Positions 1-13,701 of a stretch of 64,000 nt of DNA are shown piece by piece (within the stretch, counting starts at the first letter, position 1; each line of letters opens with the position of its first letter). The position numbers and the translations under genes are program-made. This DNA comes from Paraspadella gotoi (taxonomy: Eukaryota > Chaetognatha), in the NCBI GenBank assembly GCA_051294375.1, contig CM119268.1, forward strand, positions 10,974,507 to 11,038,506. Direction: 5' to 3'. Below the pieces are notes generated by a model. That model was not told where the DNA came from and searched no databases. It worked only from the letters and a program-made list of their open reading frames with translations.

Positions 1-102
1 TTGACTTCTGGCCAAAATTTCCTCACAAAACGTCATTCACTTCTTGCGCGCTCTTTTAAAAAAATATGTTAGGATGAGAGGAGAGAGATGAGAGGAGAGA
101 GA

Positions 103-133
<31 letters not shown>

Positions 134-565
134 TATACGCGACTTTTAGCTTTCAACATCTCGCGAACAAATTGAAGGAAGCCTCTTTTTTTCCCCTTAC
201 GACGTCGTAACCTCTCGACGCCCTTCATTGAATTCATTCTCCTCTTCTCTCTCTCTCTCTCTCTTCCTCTCTCTCTCTCTCTCTCTACGGTCCTCTAGCG
301 TCCTTGAGCGTTTTAGGATTGCATATAAAGCTTTAGTTTTATCAGACGCGTTAGTATTATAACGTAATAAATTAGTGGAGCTTTGTTTACGAAAAACACA
401 TCCGTTTTATATTTCGTGATTTGCTCTGACAGGACGTCCTCTTTCTTCCCATCTTTCGAATACCCCCGTTGGGAAATCTGCTCAACTCTCTCACCCCTCA
501 CCGCCTGGTTCGTTGTCGTTATCCTCCTTCTCAAGGAAGACCTTGTCTTATTTACGACCCTTCAG
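1..565. other. Repeat-rich flank with no complete gene
   Basis: Two GA/CT microsatellite stretches (about 81-134 and 240-287) sit in otherwise ordinary AT-rich sequence. An in-frame ATG at 469 runs into the VWC exon, but a good acceptor (polypyrimidine then CAG at 563-565) makes most of this stretch more likely intron of that gene. No other coding signal was found on either strand. Confidence 0.5.
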
Positions 566-2040
566 GGAAACTCGTTTCATCGACAGCGAAAAACAGAGAG
601 GAGAATTCATCTCGCGACGCGCCGGCCGCCGCAGCCGAAGCCGCCGCGGCGCCGCCCGTCACGCCCTCCGTCCCTGTCGCCACCCCGGTCGACGCGGGAA
701 AGCGTCGGCGTCCCTGCGTCGGCAAGCGGGGAAAACTACATCCTGACGGTTCGAGGTGGAAAGGCAGCAAGTGTAAAATGTGCTTTTGTCAGGTGAGGAA
801 TAGATTGACTGGCGGGAAAACGAGGTTTTCATTGGGACCGACCGTCAGAGCCGGGGGGGAGTTGCGAGTTGAAAAAAAAAAAATTGTTTGTTCAGAGGAG
901 TGTTAAGTTTATCAGTTTACTTCATAGGTCGTCGCTAAAAACTTGTGGAGAGACATTATGAATTTGATAATTCAAGGTACAATTGTTGACCCAATAAGGA
1001 AATTAATTTTCTGGGTTAATTGAAAGAGGCAAAATGATTAAATGAACTTAAGAAATGAAATTTACTAAACCGTTAGCAACTAATACTTACAAGGAGTCAA
1101 AACCTGGTTTTTTTCCGTCTCATAACTAAGAACCTTTCCTCCACCATCCATGCCACGGTCTTTTGACTTTCCGTCGTCTCTCACGTGTCACTTGGGTTGA
1201 AAAGGCTGTGAAGAACTGTCCATTCCCGAGCGACTCGCCGGTTGTGGGAAAGGAAGCCATTTGAGTGAACTTTCACGAAGCCATTTTCACCGGCTCGGGG
1301 TTTTCGTCCGTTCGTCCTGTGAAGATTTCCTACCGTCGCTATCGGGTCATTTGAGTCAACGTTAACGGTCGATCAGGGGCGAAAGTTTTCGGTGTGATTA
1401 ATCTTTGTCGTCGTCCATCGTCGTCGTCGTAGACATAATTGACGTCGCCGGAGAAATTGAGGCGGTATTTAAATTTGGGGGGCTTAGGGGTCGAATCTTG
1501 GGTCAAATGTGACCTTGGAAACCGATGAGTCATGACGCCGAGAGTGAAAGAACTAAATTGTTAGATACTCAGTCTGTACGCCAATTTTCGGGAAAATCAC
1601 TAACGAAATTGGGTGAAGCAACCGGGTCAAGAAAGGGGAGGGGAATAGAAAATGATAGGAAGGAAAATTTAGGGAGGAATGGGGGGGGGAAAGAATGATA
1701 AAAGGGAATGTGTGAAAAGGCAGAGATTCTTTTCTGTAATACTAATAGCGTTTTTGTCCGGACGATGCTTCCGGCTTTAAAGATGCTTTTTCATGTTGTA
1801 TGGTTTTTGCTGGAGCGAGCGCGACTTTGCGAGTTATTATTCTATATAAAAACATAAATTAGATTTATGGAAATTATTAACATATTTTTTAAAAACGTAG
1901 TAATGATAAAATAATCTTTTTAACAGGACGGTCGAAAAATGTGCAAAGATCGGATAAAGTGTCCTTCGCTTCGTTGCAAAATGCGCTACAGAAAAAACTC
2001 CCGTTCTTGCTGCTTGAGATGTAAAACGAGCGGCCCATGA
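566..2040 (+). CDS. VWC-domain protein, last two exons
   Basis: Two exons, about 566-792 and 1927-2040, join in phase 0 across a GT-AG intron (donor CAG/GTGAGG, acceptor AACAG). The joined product has an Ala/Pro-rich linker, a basic stretch, then one von Willebrand factor C domain and a stop six residues after the last cysteine. The domain has all ten expected cysteines in the family order: C, then CxxCxC ending exon 1, a single C, CxxxxC, and a closing CCxxC in exon 2. VWC domains are extracellular disulfide-rich modules, often in BMP-binding or matrix proteins, so a secreted protein is likely. The N-terminal part, including any signal peptide, lies upstream of the window or in unseen exons. 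The start of the first exon is uncertain: acceptor at 565 or an ATG at 469. The parent protein cannot be named from one domain. Confidence 0.75.
793..1926 (+). other. Intron of the VWC gene
   Basis: A 1.1 kb AT-rich intron bounded by GTGAGG and TTTTTAACAG. It splits the VWC domain after its fourth cysteine. I saw no additional exon or RNA gene in it. Confidence 0.65.
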
Positions 2041-3255
2041 ACCTTTTTAAAAAAAAGCCCAACCGACCGGAGATCCATGGCCAACCAAAAAAAGGAGAGA
2101 GAGGAAAAAAAAATCGAACGATCTACGTAAAAAAACTTGAGAAAAGATTAATTTTGCCCTTGCTGAGATTTGAGTGAATCTGTTGCCGAACGTTTCGCGA
2201 AAAAAAAAAAAGGTTTCTAGGTTTCTGACTGTAATGAGATTGAATTAATTAACATAAAGTTTGATGAATTTGTAATCTAATGACCGTAAAGTGTTATCAG
2301 TGGTTTTTTGCCTCGCTAGATTCTAATTTTATTTTCTTGTTTTCAATATGCATTTTTTCTTGACAAATTGAATGAGAGTGAAATTGAAAAACGGCTTTAG
2401 GTAGCGAAAAGAAATTAAATCATAATTTTAACATTTTGAAATCGTTATTCCAGTTTTTATATTGGAGCTCTAATTCATATTAAGCCGATGGTAAACTGTT
2501 TTTGAGAAAAGCAACCTTTGAGTGAAGAGATAAAAATAAAATGAAGAGGGAAAAATAAAAAGATTTCCGGTAAGTCTACAAAAGTAAGTTACCAAACAAA
2601 ATTAACTGTTTTTAGCTTATTTTTTATGGACTCTCCGCATGTTTTCTTATCGATTATCGCTAGTCCGCGGTTTTGACGTTTTCGAGAAATCTTTGACCCG
2701 TCGAAGTTCATTATGGTTTAATTTTCTTGTTTATTTTTGTGTGGCGGGGTGTCCCAGATAATGCGATAAACGAAAGCTCGCGTCCGAGTCTTTCGATGTA
2801 TAGGATTTTTCGTGACCTTCAATTTCTTTTCACTCTTTCTACAATTATCGGGGGAAAATATTTTTTTTTCGAATCGAATGGAACGTTTACACTTAATTCA
2901 TTAACTATTGTTTTCAACCATTAACTTTGTTTGAATTAAGTTTTGATTACACTTTCTCCGAGCGATTTATTTTAGATGCGTTTTTTTTTTCTTCTTCAGG
3001 TATTGCGTTTTCCGCCGAGAGCTTTTCAAAATTATTTATTAACACTATTCGCTCTCATTATTTGTTACAGTAATTTTTTCGCAATATTTCCATTTGGCAA
3101 AACTGCATCGCCATTCTTCATCCACTCGTAAATGGAGGCGGAGAGAAGAAGGAACCAATAATTTTTTTTCTTCAAAAAGTAGAAAATTTATTTACGTAAA
3201 GCGGTTTTTTTTTTCACATCTTCTACGTAAGTAGAAAAAATAAAGCGCCGTGCCC
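2041..3255. other. Intergenic region and transporter 5' flank (copy 1)
   Basis: AT-rich sequence with no supported gene. From about 2300 it matches 19139-20056 at high identity, so it is the start of the redundant transporter/KIF25/TEKT1 locus. It should contain the transporter promoter and 5' untranslated region; I could not identify specific sites. Confidence 0.5.
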
Positions 3256-6200
3256 ATGGCTCACATACGCCGGCTCACATTTGGTGGTGTCCCCGACGAC
3301 CTGGAGGACGGCCACCATGTCGCTGCACATGTCCTCGGTGCAGCCAGACAGCTACCCAGGAGGGCTGCGTGGACAGCCTTGGCCGTTATCAGCGGCCGGA
3401 GCCAAGAAGCAGTGTGAACATCAACGGTCCCGATGGGCTTCGCAGCACTTCTGCGCCAGCCTCGCCGAATCTAGCCCGCGGATTCGTGCTGGGTAAGGTG
3501 GGATCGGGTTGGGGGGAAGGGGAAGTGATAGCGATGGTAATGAGTAATATATAAATGCTGTAGCTGAAAGAGATGAGTTCTTGCACTTTAGCGATAAGAA
3601 CAAAGAGGAAATGAGTAGAACAAAGAACTTCAGCCCTCCCTCCCACAAAAAAAATGGGAAAAAGTAGGCGTGAGAAAACCGGAACAAAAAAGAAGCGTTC
3701 CCCCGCTGAGACTCGTTCGGTTCGCTGTTAAGTAACCGCTCGGCTCTTGGAGAGAATGACCATCGAATTTCTTGAGAGCTTTCTCCTGTTTTCCGACATT
3801 TGGTCGCCGAAAACCTCATAATCGGTTTCCGAAGGATCTGTATGTGCCAGTATCGGCCTATTGGGGTAATCTGTGCTGCAGTGACTGCACCTGCGATTCC
3901 TTCTCTCGATGTGCTATGTAATTGTGCAACTTGCAAATATTTTCGAATTGAGAGAGAGTGTTTTCATCGGAAAATTTTGAATATATCGCGGAGAAACTGA
4001 ACCCCGGATGTAACTACGATAAAACAAACCGGCATTTATTTGAAAAACTACAAAACCCGGATGTAACTTTCTAAAGGAAAAATATCGGATTGGGTTCGGC
4101 GTCCCGACGCCATTTTTTTTTCTTCCCCGCGTTTTTTTAGGCGCCCATCGGAACGTGATTGAAATTCGATTTGTCAAAACTAATTTTCGTTGCCCCGCTC
4201 AATTTTTTTTTTTTTTTTTTGAGTTTTTAGTTTTTTCCCAACTAATCTAAAGCCATCGGGCATTCTTTCTCGTTTCCTTTCTTTTTTTTTCTCGCTCTTT
4301 TTTCTTGTTTCTCCCTTTTTTAATATCTCTTTATTTATTTTCTTTCTCCTTTTTTTATTTTTAAAATACCCGTTCTCCACGAGGAGCCGAACACATAGTT
4401 TTTGCAGCTTTAACTTAAAAAATATTTAAAACATATTTTACAATTTTTTTTTTTAGCAAATCTAAACCTATTCTTAAAATTGAAAAAAATAGGATTTTAA
4501 AATTTAATGATTTATATAAAAACATTTATTAATATTATAATATTTTTTTTAAAGTTTAATTATTTTTGTTATATATAAAAAGGCAGAAAAAAACATTGTT
4601 CCATCGCTCAATTCATCGCTCCACCCTATTATATAATCACGACCCTAAGATTTAATAAACCTCATATTTTTTTCCTCTTTGGGCTCTCATCAACTTTGTA
4701 ATCCTCTTTTTACAATTTTAGTCCTGTTCACTCTTGTTTTTATTATCTCACATTCCTTATTCCCCCCCCCCCTTCCCCCCAAAATCCGTTCCTCCTCAGG
4801 CTATTCCCTCTCCTTCTATCCGGAATTAGAAAAATTGGTCTCCTAAGCAACGCCGACGAAACCTCGTGGTACGGATCCTTGACGTCCGATTGGTTCTCTC
4901 TTCGGCGCTCTCATTGGTGGATATTTCTCTCAATACCTTAGGAAGAAAACTGAGGTAAGTGATGGTTTATGCAAAAACGCGCTGATGGCGCGCGAGGCCG
5001 TGCGAAGGGCGCGAGATTTGACTGTGGAATCTCTCTATCTCCATCATTTTCCCTTCTCTCCCCCCCCTCTCTCCCTTCCTCTCTACCCGCTTTCTGTCTT
5101 GAGTGTTTTCTCCCGGGGGCATTTGGAACGAGAAATCAGATTGAAAGATGTTGCCCGCGCGTTTTCTTGTCTAGTTTGTGATAGTTTGCCACGAATACTC
5201 CCGTATCTAGTGATATGTTCCAAACACTTTGTCAACTCCCCTCCCTCTCTGTTTTTTAAAAAGCACCATGCTGACCTGTATCCCCCCCTAGCGTTCGGTT
5301 GGGTTAGCCATCGTCATGGCGACGACCATCGGATGGCTCTACTTGGGGCGCGCTCTTCACGGCGTCGGCAACGGAATGTCTTCGCTCGTCACCTCCGTCT
5401 ACGTCTCCGAAGTCTCTTTCGCTCCAACGCTCGGGGTGAGAGGGAACTCGGTTTGGCGGGAAAGAATTTTTTTTTTGAAATCCCGAGAAAAACGAAATGA
5501 AAAAAATCTGCCGCTGGCCAAAAAAAATGGCGTACTTGGTATTGTCCTTGAAAATTGCGTGGTGGTTTTTTTTTTTTCATTTTTATTGCTTGCATATCTA
5601 AAAAAGTTAATAAAATACAAATATAAAAATATATAAAATTTGTTCATGTCATGATTGCTGCTACGTCGACATTGCTTGACGCAAGTCGGCCTTAGGCTTT
5701 AGACCTCAGGCTTTCATTATTAAAAAAAATATTACATTTAATTTCCTTCAGAATGCTAAAAAGATATTAGTATATTGAAAGGAGCTTATGTAGGCTTGGA
5801 AATGCGTTTGCCACAAATTGCAAACTTTCGTGAAAATCTTTCTCTCTTCCTCTTAACTTTTCCCGCGAATTATTTTTTCCTCAAGCGAAAATTAATTGTT
5901 CGCTCAGGCATGTTGGGAACCATCAATCAGATCGCGGCATCCGTCGGCGTCTTTGTCGTCTACCTCCTGCCTTTTGCACTGGACTACAAATGGCTGGCGG
6001 TCTGCGGAGGAATCAACGCCGCCGTTACCATGTGATGATCGACCTTTTATGCCCGAGACGCCAAGGTGAATTACTTTTGATCCAATTGGGCGCTGATTCC
6101 AAAACCCTACCTAAGTCGCAAGTTGTGCCCATTTTCACAGGTGGTTGGGTCTCCAAAAGGGCGAACTCCCGAAGCAATCGACAATTCATGTGGCTTCGCG

Positions 6201-9200
6201 GTTGCGACAAGGGAAACGGCGCAGATGGTCATCCTCAAATTGGAGGAAGAGATGATGAAGCAACACACGAGCTTCTCCATCCAAAGAGCTCGTCCACCCG
6301 GAGGTTTTAAAACCATTCGCCATCTCTCAACTCTCCATGTTCTTCCAACAATTCACAGGGCCTATTCGTTCTTTTGTTTTATACGCAAACGATATTTGAG
6401 GTAATGGAAGGCGAATCGAAGCAAAATTTACTTTTTAATTTCAGTAAAGTTATAAGTAAGAGTTTATAAGAGCGTTTTCGTAAATAGTCCTAGATTGAGA
6501 AGAATCGAAGTTCTCGAGATGAAAAAAAAAAAAAAACAAAAAAAAAACCGAACCGAATTCCAATGATTTTCTGTTAGTCCCAGATTCGAGCCCAGTTTTC
6601 TCGCAATTTTCTCTTTTGGCGCGCACTTTACCTCTGTGTCTCACAGCCTCAGGATCTAGGCAAGTGTATTTTCTTTTTATCGCCCATCGATTTCGGCGAC
6701 AGCTCTATTTTCCGCTTCGGTCGTCTGATGTTTTTTTTTTCTTTCTTGCAATGATGCAACCAATGGCATCGACGTCAAAGATGGCGGCGCCCAACACTTT
6801 CTTTTTTTTTCTTTTTGCACGATTCGCCACGTTGTGACGTAATCACTTAGTTTTTTTTTTTTACCTATGCAATCCTCACCTCTGAATGATTCACAACTCA
6901 TTCACGTGAGCGGAAAGGCGAAAAAACGAATGTCATTTAGCGCCGACGTGGTCGAATTTATAAAACGCTCCTCGTTATGCAAGAAGGGAGCGCCAGGGAG
7001 CTCGCCTACGTAACGCGAATGACGGTTTGTGCTATCTCGCCCTTTTTGATTCGCAACGAGTCATTTTTTTTCCTTAGATGGTCGGGTTCGCCAATGGCAA
7101 AGCGGCGACGGCCCGTGATGGGCGCGTCACCGTCATCGCCTACGCCTTCACGCCTGCTGCTCGTCGAACGCACGGGGCGTCCGGATCATGCTAAATATTT
7201 CCGCCATCGTGAGTGGATTACTGGAGCGAATGATAAGATGACGAGGAGAGAGAGGCAATTTGGGGGCGACCATTATTTGCCTTAGATTCGACAAGGTGGC
7301 CAAATGCCTCATCTTTTCTATGGCTCGACCATTAGCGGTTCTATCACGTCTCCCTTTTGAGCCTTTTTCTTCTCCGTAGTTTATTTTTTGGATGGTGGGG
7401 AAAAATAAACTGTGAAAATGGGAAAGCTTTGTCGTGAAGGTTTTTGCTCGGCGCAACTCGATATAGGACGTTTTCGTAAGTCAATTCGCCAAATATAATA
7501 TGGAGAATAAAGAGAGTCTTGATTGAAAGCTTGCAGGATGCTTGTCACTGTAGAGTGATAGGCTCTAATCACAAAGCCTGTCCAAAGTCAGGGGCAAAGA
7601 TAGTTATTTAATTAAATGAATGGATAATTTTTATATTGGTTGTACATTCATAAAGCAATTAATGTAGTTATTAAAATAAATATTTATAAGCCATGATATT
7701 ACGTAGAACGCTCTTATGAGTTATGTGTTTCAATACCTTTCCCTCGATTTAATTTTTACTTTAGGGGAGTTCGAGCTTTTATTTCTTCTTTTTAGGCGTC
7801 TCGTGAGTGCTACCGCGTTGGGCGCCTGTTTTTTACGTTCACCGACATTGAACAACTTGGTACCCGACAACTCGACTCACGGTGAGAGATGACGATGTGA
7901 GGTTTAAAATTCAATGCAACGATGATTTTATATGTGACACTTGTTTTAAGGTTTAAAAATTCAGAGAAAAAGATTAACATGACTATCGCATAAAAATCGA
8001 AAGTTTTCTTAATGTCTCTTACTCCCCCAGGTTTTTCCGTTGCCACGACAACGGCGCCTCTTAAGGAGGAAGTGAACCGAATCATCTCCTACGTGGCGCT
8101 CATCGCTGCAGTCGGTTACATGGGGTCATAACTCGTTTGGATACGGCCCGCTGCCATGGGTCTCATCAGTGAAACTCATTCCCCTCAGAGCCAGGGCCAC
8201 GGTGAGATATGTGGGGGGGGGATAAGAGTATATTTCCAAATTAAACGAATTAGTTAAATATTTCGAGTTTTAACATTTTAGTTTGTTTTGAAATGTTAAA
8301 TTGTACTGTTTATTGGAGAACGAAAGCCACGTTAGATAAGGTGCCAATATAATAGGTATTGCTTATTATTAAACCAATGAAGCAGCAGTAACTAGTAACA
8401 AATGATTGCTCTGAGCGGAAAGTAGCCTAATCAAGATCGTTCCGGCCGTTGGTCGTCTCCTGAGACCAAGTAATGAGGATGAGTGGAACACATGGTCCAT
8501 GATCTGGATTTCCTGGCGCTCGCGAACACCAAATGCGAATTGGGAAATAGTTAAATAAATCGTCTGGCTTTCAGTTGAATCGGCATTTTTAAAAAGTCAA
8601 TTTGAAGCTACAAATTGGAAATTGAAATACTAGTTGCATTGAGCTGAATTGAAAAAAAAATTCTATGCCGTCTCTAGTTTTTGTGAGAAAAAAAAATACA
8701 GAAAAAAGGGCGTTGCCTCACTGCACCGTAATCCTCAAGAGGACAATCGGCGACTAACCATTCTATGGCCCTTTCGCCGCCCGCCTCGCCGCCTTTCTAG
8801 CCATTCCCTTTCAATTCGCTAATGAGTTTCGCGAATTCCAATAAAAAAAAAAAATGTTGTCCTCGTTTAATTCACCTGGAATTTTTTTTACCTGGGCTTC
8901 GCCATCATTTTGTTTATTGACATCGTTATCGTTTTCTTCGCTCGTAACGATTTCTATTTATTTTATTTTTTTAACAGTGGGAGGAATCGCCGTGTGCCTT
9001 ACTTGTTGTTTGTCAATTCAGCGTGACAAAGCCTTCGCACCTCTCAGCGCCGCCATCGGCACGGCGGGCTGCTTCTGGCTTTTTGCCGGCTTTCCTCCCT
9101 TTCGCTCATTTACGTGACGTTTTTGCTTCCGAGACCAAGGGCCGAACGCTGGAAGAGATCGAGTACTACTCAAGGAGGGACATTTCCCCGATAAATACTC

Positions 9201-9240
9201 CAGCCTCCGCCGACCCAAGATCACTACCAGACCCGTGTGA
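3256..9240 (+). pseudogene. Frameshifted copy 1 of the class III sugar transporter
   Basis: Contains every exon of the transporter described at 27587-32030 in the same order: 3256-3492 (first coding exon with ATG), 4800-4954, 5264-5435, 5908-6065, 6141-6400, 7078-7208, 7796-7881, 8031-8201 and 8988-9240. Splice sites are largely kept, but most exons carry one-base insertions or deletions, many in homopolymers, that break the frame; the last intron has lost one G of its acceptor. The changes do not favour third positions, which fits uncorrected sequencing error better than decay of an old pseudogene. Its value is that, with copy 2, it preserves the first coding exon lost from copy 3. Confidence 0.8.
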
Positions 9241-9628
9241 ACGGAGCTTTGTTTGTTTACATTTAGTATTTTTATTCCGCCGCTACAATTGTTGTGCGAT
9301 CGGGTTTAGTTTTTTGACAGTTTAATTTTTTTTTTTTTTTTTTTCAATTTTCGTTTTTGTGACTGTCGCTTTGGTGGTGTTTGAAATGATAAAATTATTT
9401 CGTAAAAAGCAAATTGTTTTAATATTTTATATCAACGCCAACAATTGCCAAAAATACTGCAAGATTAGAAGCCTTTTGTTTCTTATAGTCAAGAGATCCA
9501 AGAGATGGCGAATGCAATACGAAAGAAAAAACAAAAGATTTAAAAACAAACTTTGAACGAAGAGAATCAGAATTGGATTCTGAAAATCATTTTGGGCTAA
9601 AGTAAAGAGCAAGGTTAGCTAATTTCAT

Positions 9629-11660
9629 TCAGTTCTTAGGCCCGATAGGACGCTTTTAGGCCACTTGGCGGGCGCCGCTCTGCCAAACCCTAGACTTTGC
9701 AGCGAGTCCTGCGGCCACGAACGCTCCGGTAGGCCCGAGACGCAAGACCAATACCGCCATAGTGTTGGGCGTCACCGTACAGCGTCGCTTAACAAGTGCG
9801 TAAGGCGCGAGTTTCGATAAGGGACGTGGGGCGTCCCTGCGACGTCGCGTGTAAGCACGGTCTGCCAATCGGCTGCCAGGCTCCGATTGATGTGGGAGAG
9901 TCTCGCGGGAGTGCGGCGGCATGTCTCTAGTGACGCCCCGCATTGCCGACGCATTCGATCCGGCGAGGTCGACCCACCCAAGAGGCGTCGCGCGAGGGGG
10001 AGTAACTAAGGCGACTACGAATCCGTGGACTTCCATCCCCTTGTCCTCGATCGGCACTCGACAACTCCGTCTTGTGTCTCTGTCGCACGATCGCGCCGAA
10101 CTGCCCACGTTGGCGCCTTGAGTTAGTGCGCACGCAAGTTTTTTAGATGTTGCGCCGACGCGCCCTGCGTTCCGGCGTCCGACGGAAGACTTTCGATCTG
10201 GCGGGAACTTTAGCGAGGCGTGTCGGACCTTGAAAAAACGTCTTTCTTCTCCCGATTCTCCTGAACGGCAACCTCGACGAGACGACCTAATGCGACCTCG
10301 ACTCTGATCGCGCGTGCACGTTTGTCGCTACTTTCGCACGCGCCGACTTCCAATCTCGACAAACGCGACTTATTCTCGGCGTCGCGCACCGAAATCGCGT
10401 TTCCACCGTCGCGAAAGAGCCACGGAACGCGTCGGCCAACACCCCGACGTCGGCTTAAGCTCGGGTCGCCAAGAAGGTCGCACTTCCGTTTGTTGTAGAC
10501 TTCCACGACGGAAACGCGCGACGGTGGTGGGGTCCGGAGGAATCGAAATCGAGTTTGAGACCGGGTTATGCCGATAAGTGCTCGATCGATGCTTCCCTTT
10601 CCTTTCAGCCATCGCGTCGAAGAGGAAATTTCGGCGCCGCACCGCGGGAACGATTCCCTCTTCGCCGACACATCCGTCAACCGATCATACCAGTGTGCGT
10701 TTCCCGCTGCCTGTTTTGACCGTAGGGCGAGGACGGCGGCGTCAATAGCGTCGACTACTGAAAAGTCAGCATCGGGCGCCACTTCCTTCGAAGACGTCGG
10801 CCCTGAGCCTCGTCACGGCGCGAAAGACGCGTTTCGAATGCGAAGGGACTTCACGCCGTCGCGGGCTTGTACGGACTTTCGAACGAACTCCTCAATTGCT
10901 CTGCGCACCGGCAACCGCTCCTCGCGATTCGCGTCACGCATAGCGTTGGACGCACGCGGCACAGCACACACGGAATTCCGCGAGTTCCAGACGAGTTGTG
11001 GAGGTCGCGGCGAACGGGAGCGCTCGCGACCCACAAGCGGACTTCAACGCTATCGGATTCGGCGTGACGACCGCGCCAACTCTGTGGCCATCTCTTCTAA
11101 AGCAATAGTGCGTTCTTCGATGCAGATGTTGGCGGTTTCGGGCCGACGTCGTACGATGCGAGCGTCGATTCGTCAGATCTTGAGTCTCGAGGCGCGAAAC
11201 GCGGTCTGCGTGTAAGGGAGAGGATTGCGGCGGCGTTCCTCGCGAAGAGTTGTTGGAGAGAGATCATCATTTGGCGCGTCTTCGAATCAAGAACTCTTTA
11301 GCTCTACAAAATTTTTTATTCATTGATTAAATGTACAATAATATTTCATTCTACGTATCCTTTGACTATCTTTGTAAATAAACAGTAAGTTTTAGCTACC
11401 AAACTCACCTCCACTTCCATGCCACATTCCGCCCCGCGCTGTAGCATCTCCACTTCCACCTTATCTCTCTTCGATTCGAGCGCCGACGGCGTCTCGGATT
11501 TCTCCTCGAAGCCTGGAGCGACCTCAAATGCATCAATGCGTTCTCCGTTTCCACTTCGGGCGACGCGTTCGTCTCTTGCGCGAAGTTGAGTTTTTAAGAT
11601 CGCGAAGTTTTGCGCTGGCCAGAAATAGACGGCCTCCTCGGGTTCGAGTCTTCCGCGCAT
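9629..11660 (-). pseudogene. Frameshifted copy 1 of KIF25-like kinesin
   Basis: The same two-exon gene as 32419-34371. The N-terminal exon is about 11409-11660 and the motor exon about 9629-11303, ending with the same TGA. Motor motifs can be followed only by switching frame, because indels occur every few tens of bases. It lies convergent to transporter copy 1, as in the intact copy. Best read as an unpolished duplicate of the intact locus. Confidence 0.8.
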
Positions 11661-11939
11661 GTTTTTAACTGAAGTCCGATGAATCTCTTAAAATACATCG
11701 CTTTAAAAATTTAACGTATGGGGGTTTTCTTAAAAAAGATAATCAACACGTTTACTGTAACTAAAAATTAAACACAATCAAATTAGAAAAGATGATAAAA
11801 ATGAATGGCAATGATGTTAATCTCGTAAACAAGTATTAACACTTTGCAAAGTCGACAAAAACAAATCGCAACACCAAATTTTTTTTTTATGCATGGCAAT
11901 CAGCAAAGCGACAACGTTTTTTGTCCCCGATAATTCCGC

Positions 11940-13701
11940 TCAGAACTGCTTCAGACTATGTCTTCCCTCATACTCCCATCCCCTGTACTCGTCAATGTAA
12001 GATGGTGTTCGATTTGTTATCGATATCCTCCTCCAGGGTGAGTTGCTGGCGGCGCCAAGCCCTGACAATAAACAAGTCGGGATATAAGTAAATATGAATT
12101 TTAGTACGATTAATATCGGTTGAATCCTTTAACCACATCCTCGCTTAAGCGAACGAATCGACTCCGCCCGGCGATGCCCTGAGTCTCTGAGTTGGTCATT
12201 TAGCTCGTCCCACTCCTTCAGCAGGCGATACTGGACCTGCCGTCCGGTGAGGCTACGACATGGCCGCTTGGCGCGCTCGTCGAGCCGCGTCTGGCGCGAG
12301 CTTCATGGGGATGACCTTGATCCCGATGGCCTTGCGAAGATTCTTGATGTTCTTCGCTCCTGCTCGGATGAGTTGGGCGCACGTTCTCCGAGCTAACTGG
12401 TTCTCAAGACGAACACCTTGGATTCCTTTAAATTCTTCGATGCGTTTCCTTAGTTAATAATGATTTAAAACATTTAAAATTAAAACAAAATTCTATCTTC
12501 CATTAAAAAAAATACTTAACCCAGGCCTCGTAATTTTCCCGAACTTAAACCAATTAAAAATGTACTTAAATTAATAATAAATTCGTTCCAAACAATCGCC
12601 TGTACGCCTCGTTGGTTCTTCCTCTCACCTGACCCGCCATATGGTTGGTCGTCCCTGCGCCAACGTCGTTCCTAACCGCATCGATCGCAGATTCCTGCGA
12701 TTGTTTCTTCTCCGTCCTGATAAAAGTCAAGGAAGTGAACTCCCTCGCCGAACGGAGAACCCGAGATAGCCAGGTCTAATTGCGCAGCCTGTCGGCCATT
12801 CGATGTTTTTGTGAGTGAAATCCTGCCCACCTTCACGGAGACGGAATTTCGGCGTGAATTTTGGATCACGCTCGCAATCCCTTGAAGTCGATCTGGGGGA
12901 CTGGGATTGGCAGCATTTCGCAGTACTACGTCGATGAAAGAGCCTGGCGATGGGAAAGTGATGGTCGAAAAAGAAGGCCAGCCGGAGGGGCACGTAGCAT
13001 TGGCCCTCTATCTTATCGAGTTATTTCCTTCTCAACTTTGAAACTTGTCGTTGAAATCCCTGTGAAGTTTGAAGAGCAAGCGCGTTCGTTGAGTCCGGAT
13101 TTGGCTCCACCATTTCTTTCATGAAAGCGTTTGAAAGTTCCATGACCCCTTTGTTCAAACTTCTACCTTCTTTCATATCAGCTCCTTTTGGGTAGGGTCG
13201 TAGCGTGAGTCGATCCCGCGGCGCCTCTCGCGGTTGCGATGTTGTTCTGAGCGATTGGTCAGCGCTCAGCGATTCCTTCCAGGCACTTTTTCCACGCGCA
13301 CCTGTGGGAATGGAAATCGCGATGAGACATTAGAAAATTAACCAACCGTTTTCACACAACACCATATATATATTCAGCGATTGTAATAACATCAATGCCT
13401 CTCACCCTTGTAGGCCATGAGCTTTTCCGTTCTCCTGCTCAGTCGGTCGAGCTTGTCGTCGGCCTCCTTCCTTCCAGAACCTGATGTCCAAAATTCTCTG
13501 CTGAGCTTTCTTTTTTTTGGACGTCGGCCTGCGTTTGTTAACGTCCGTCTGCGGTCTGATTGGCCAAAACGCCGTCGATTCGGCTATGACCCGTTGCCGC
13601 CATGGATCTTTCCGACTCGGCAGTTTTTGTTTTTGAGCTTGTTGGCGATGCCTCCATTCCTCGATCGTAAACCGCTGGGGCGGCGTCACCAGCTTGGCCA
13701 T
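11940..13701 (-). pseudogene. Frameshifted copy 1 of tektin-1
   Basis: All six exons of the tektin-1 gene at 34638-36324 are recognisable here in the same order, with ATG at 13699-13701 and stop at 11940-11942. Frames are interrupted by indels and the tektin nonapeptide region is corrupted. The GC donors of introns 3 and 4 are also seen here; the intron 5 donor has lost a base. This gives a second, partly independent reading of those unusual splice sites. Confidence 0.8.

Noticed and set aside
10568-11215. Plus-strand open frame of 215 codons opposite KIF25 copy 1
   Set aside because: It is the antisense shadow of the GC-rich kinesin motor exon; the same occurs opposite the intact copy at 32660-33247.
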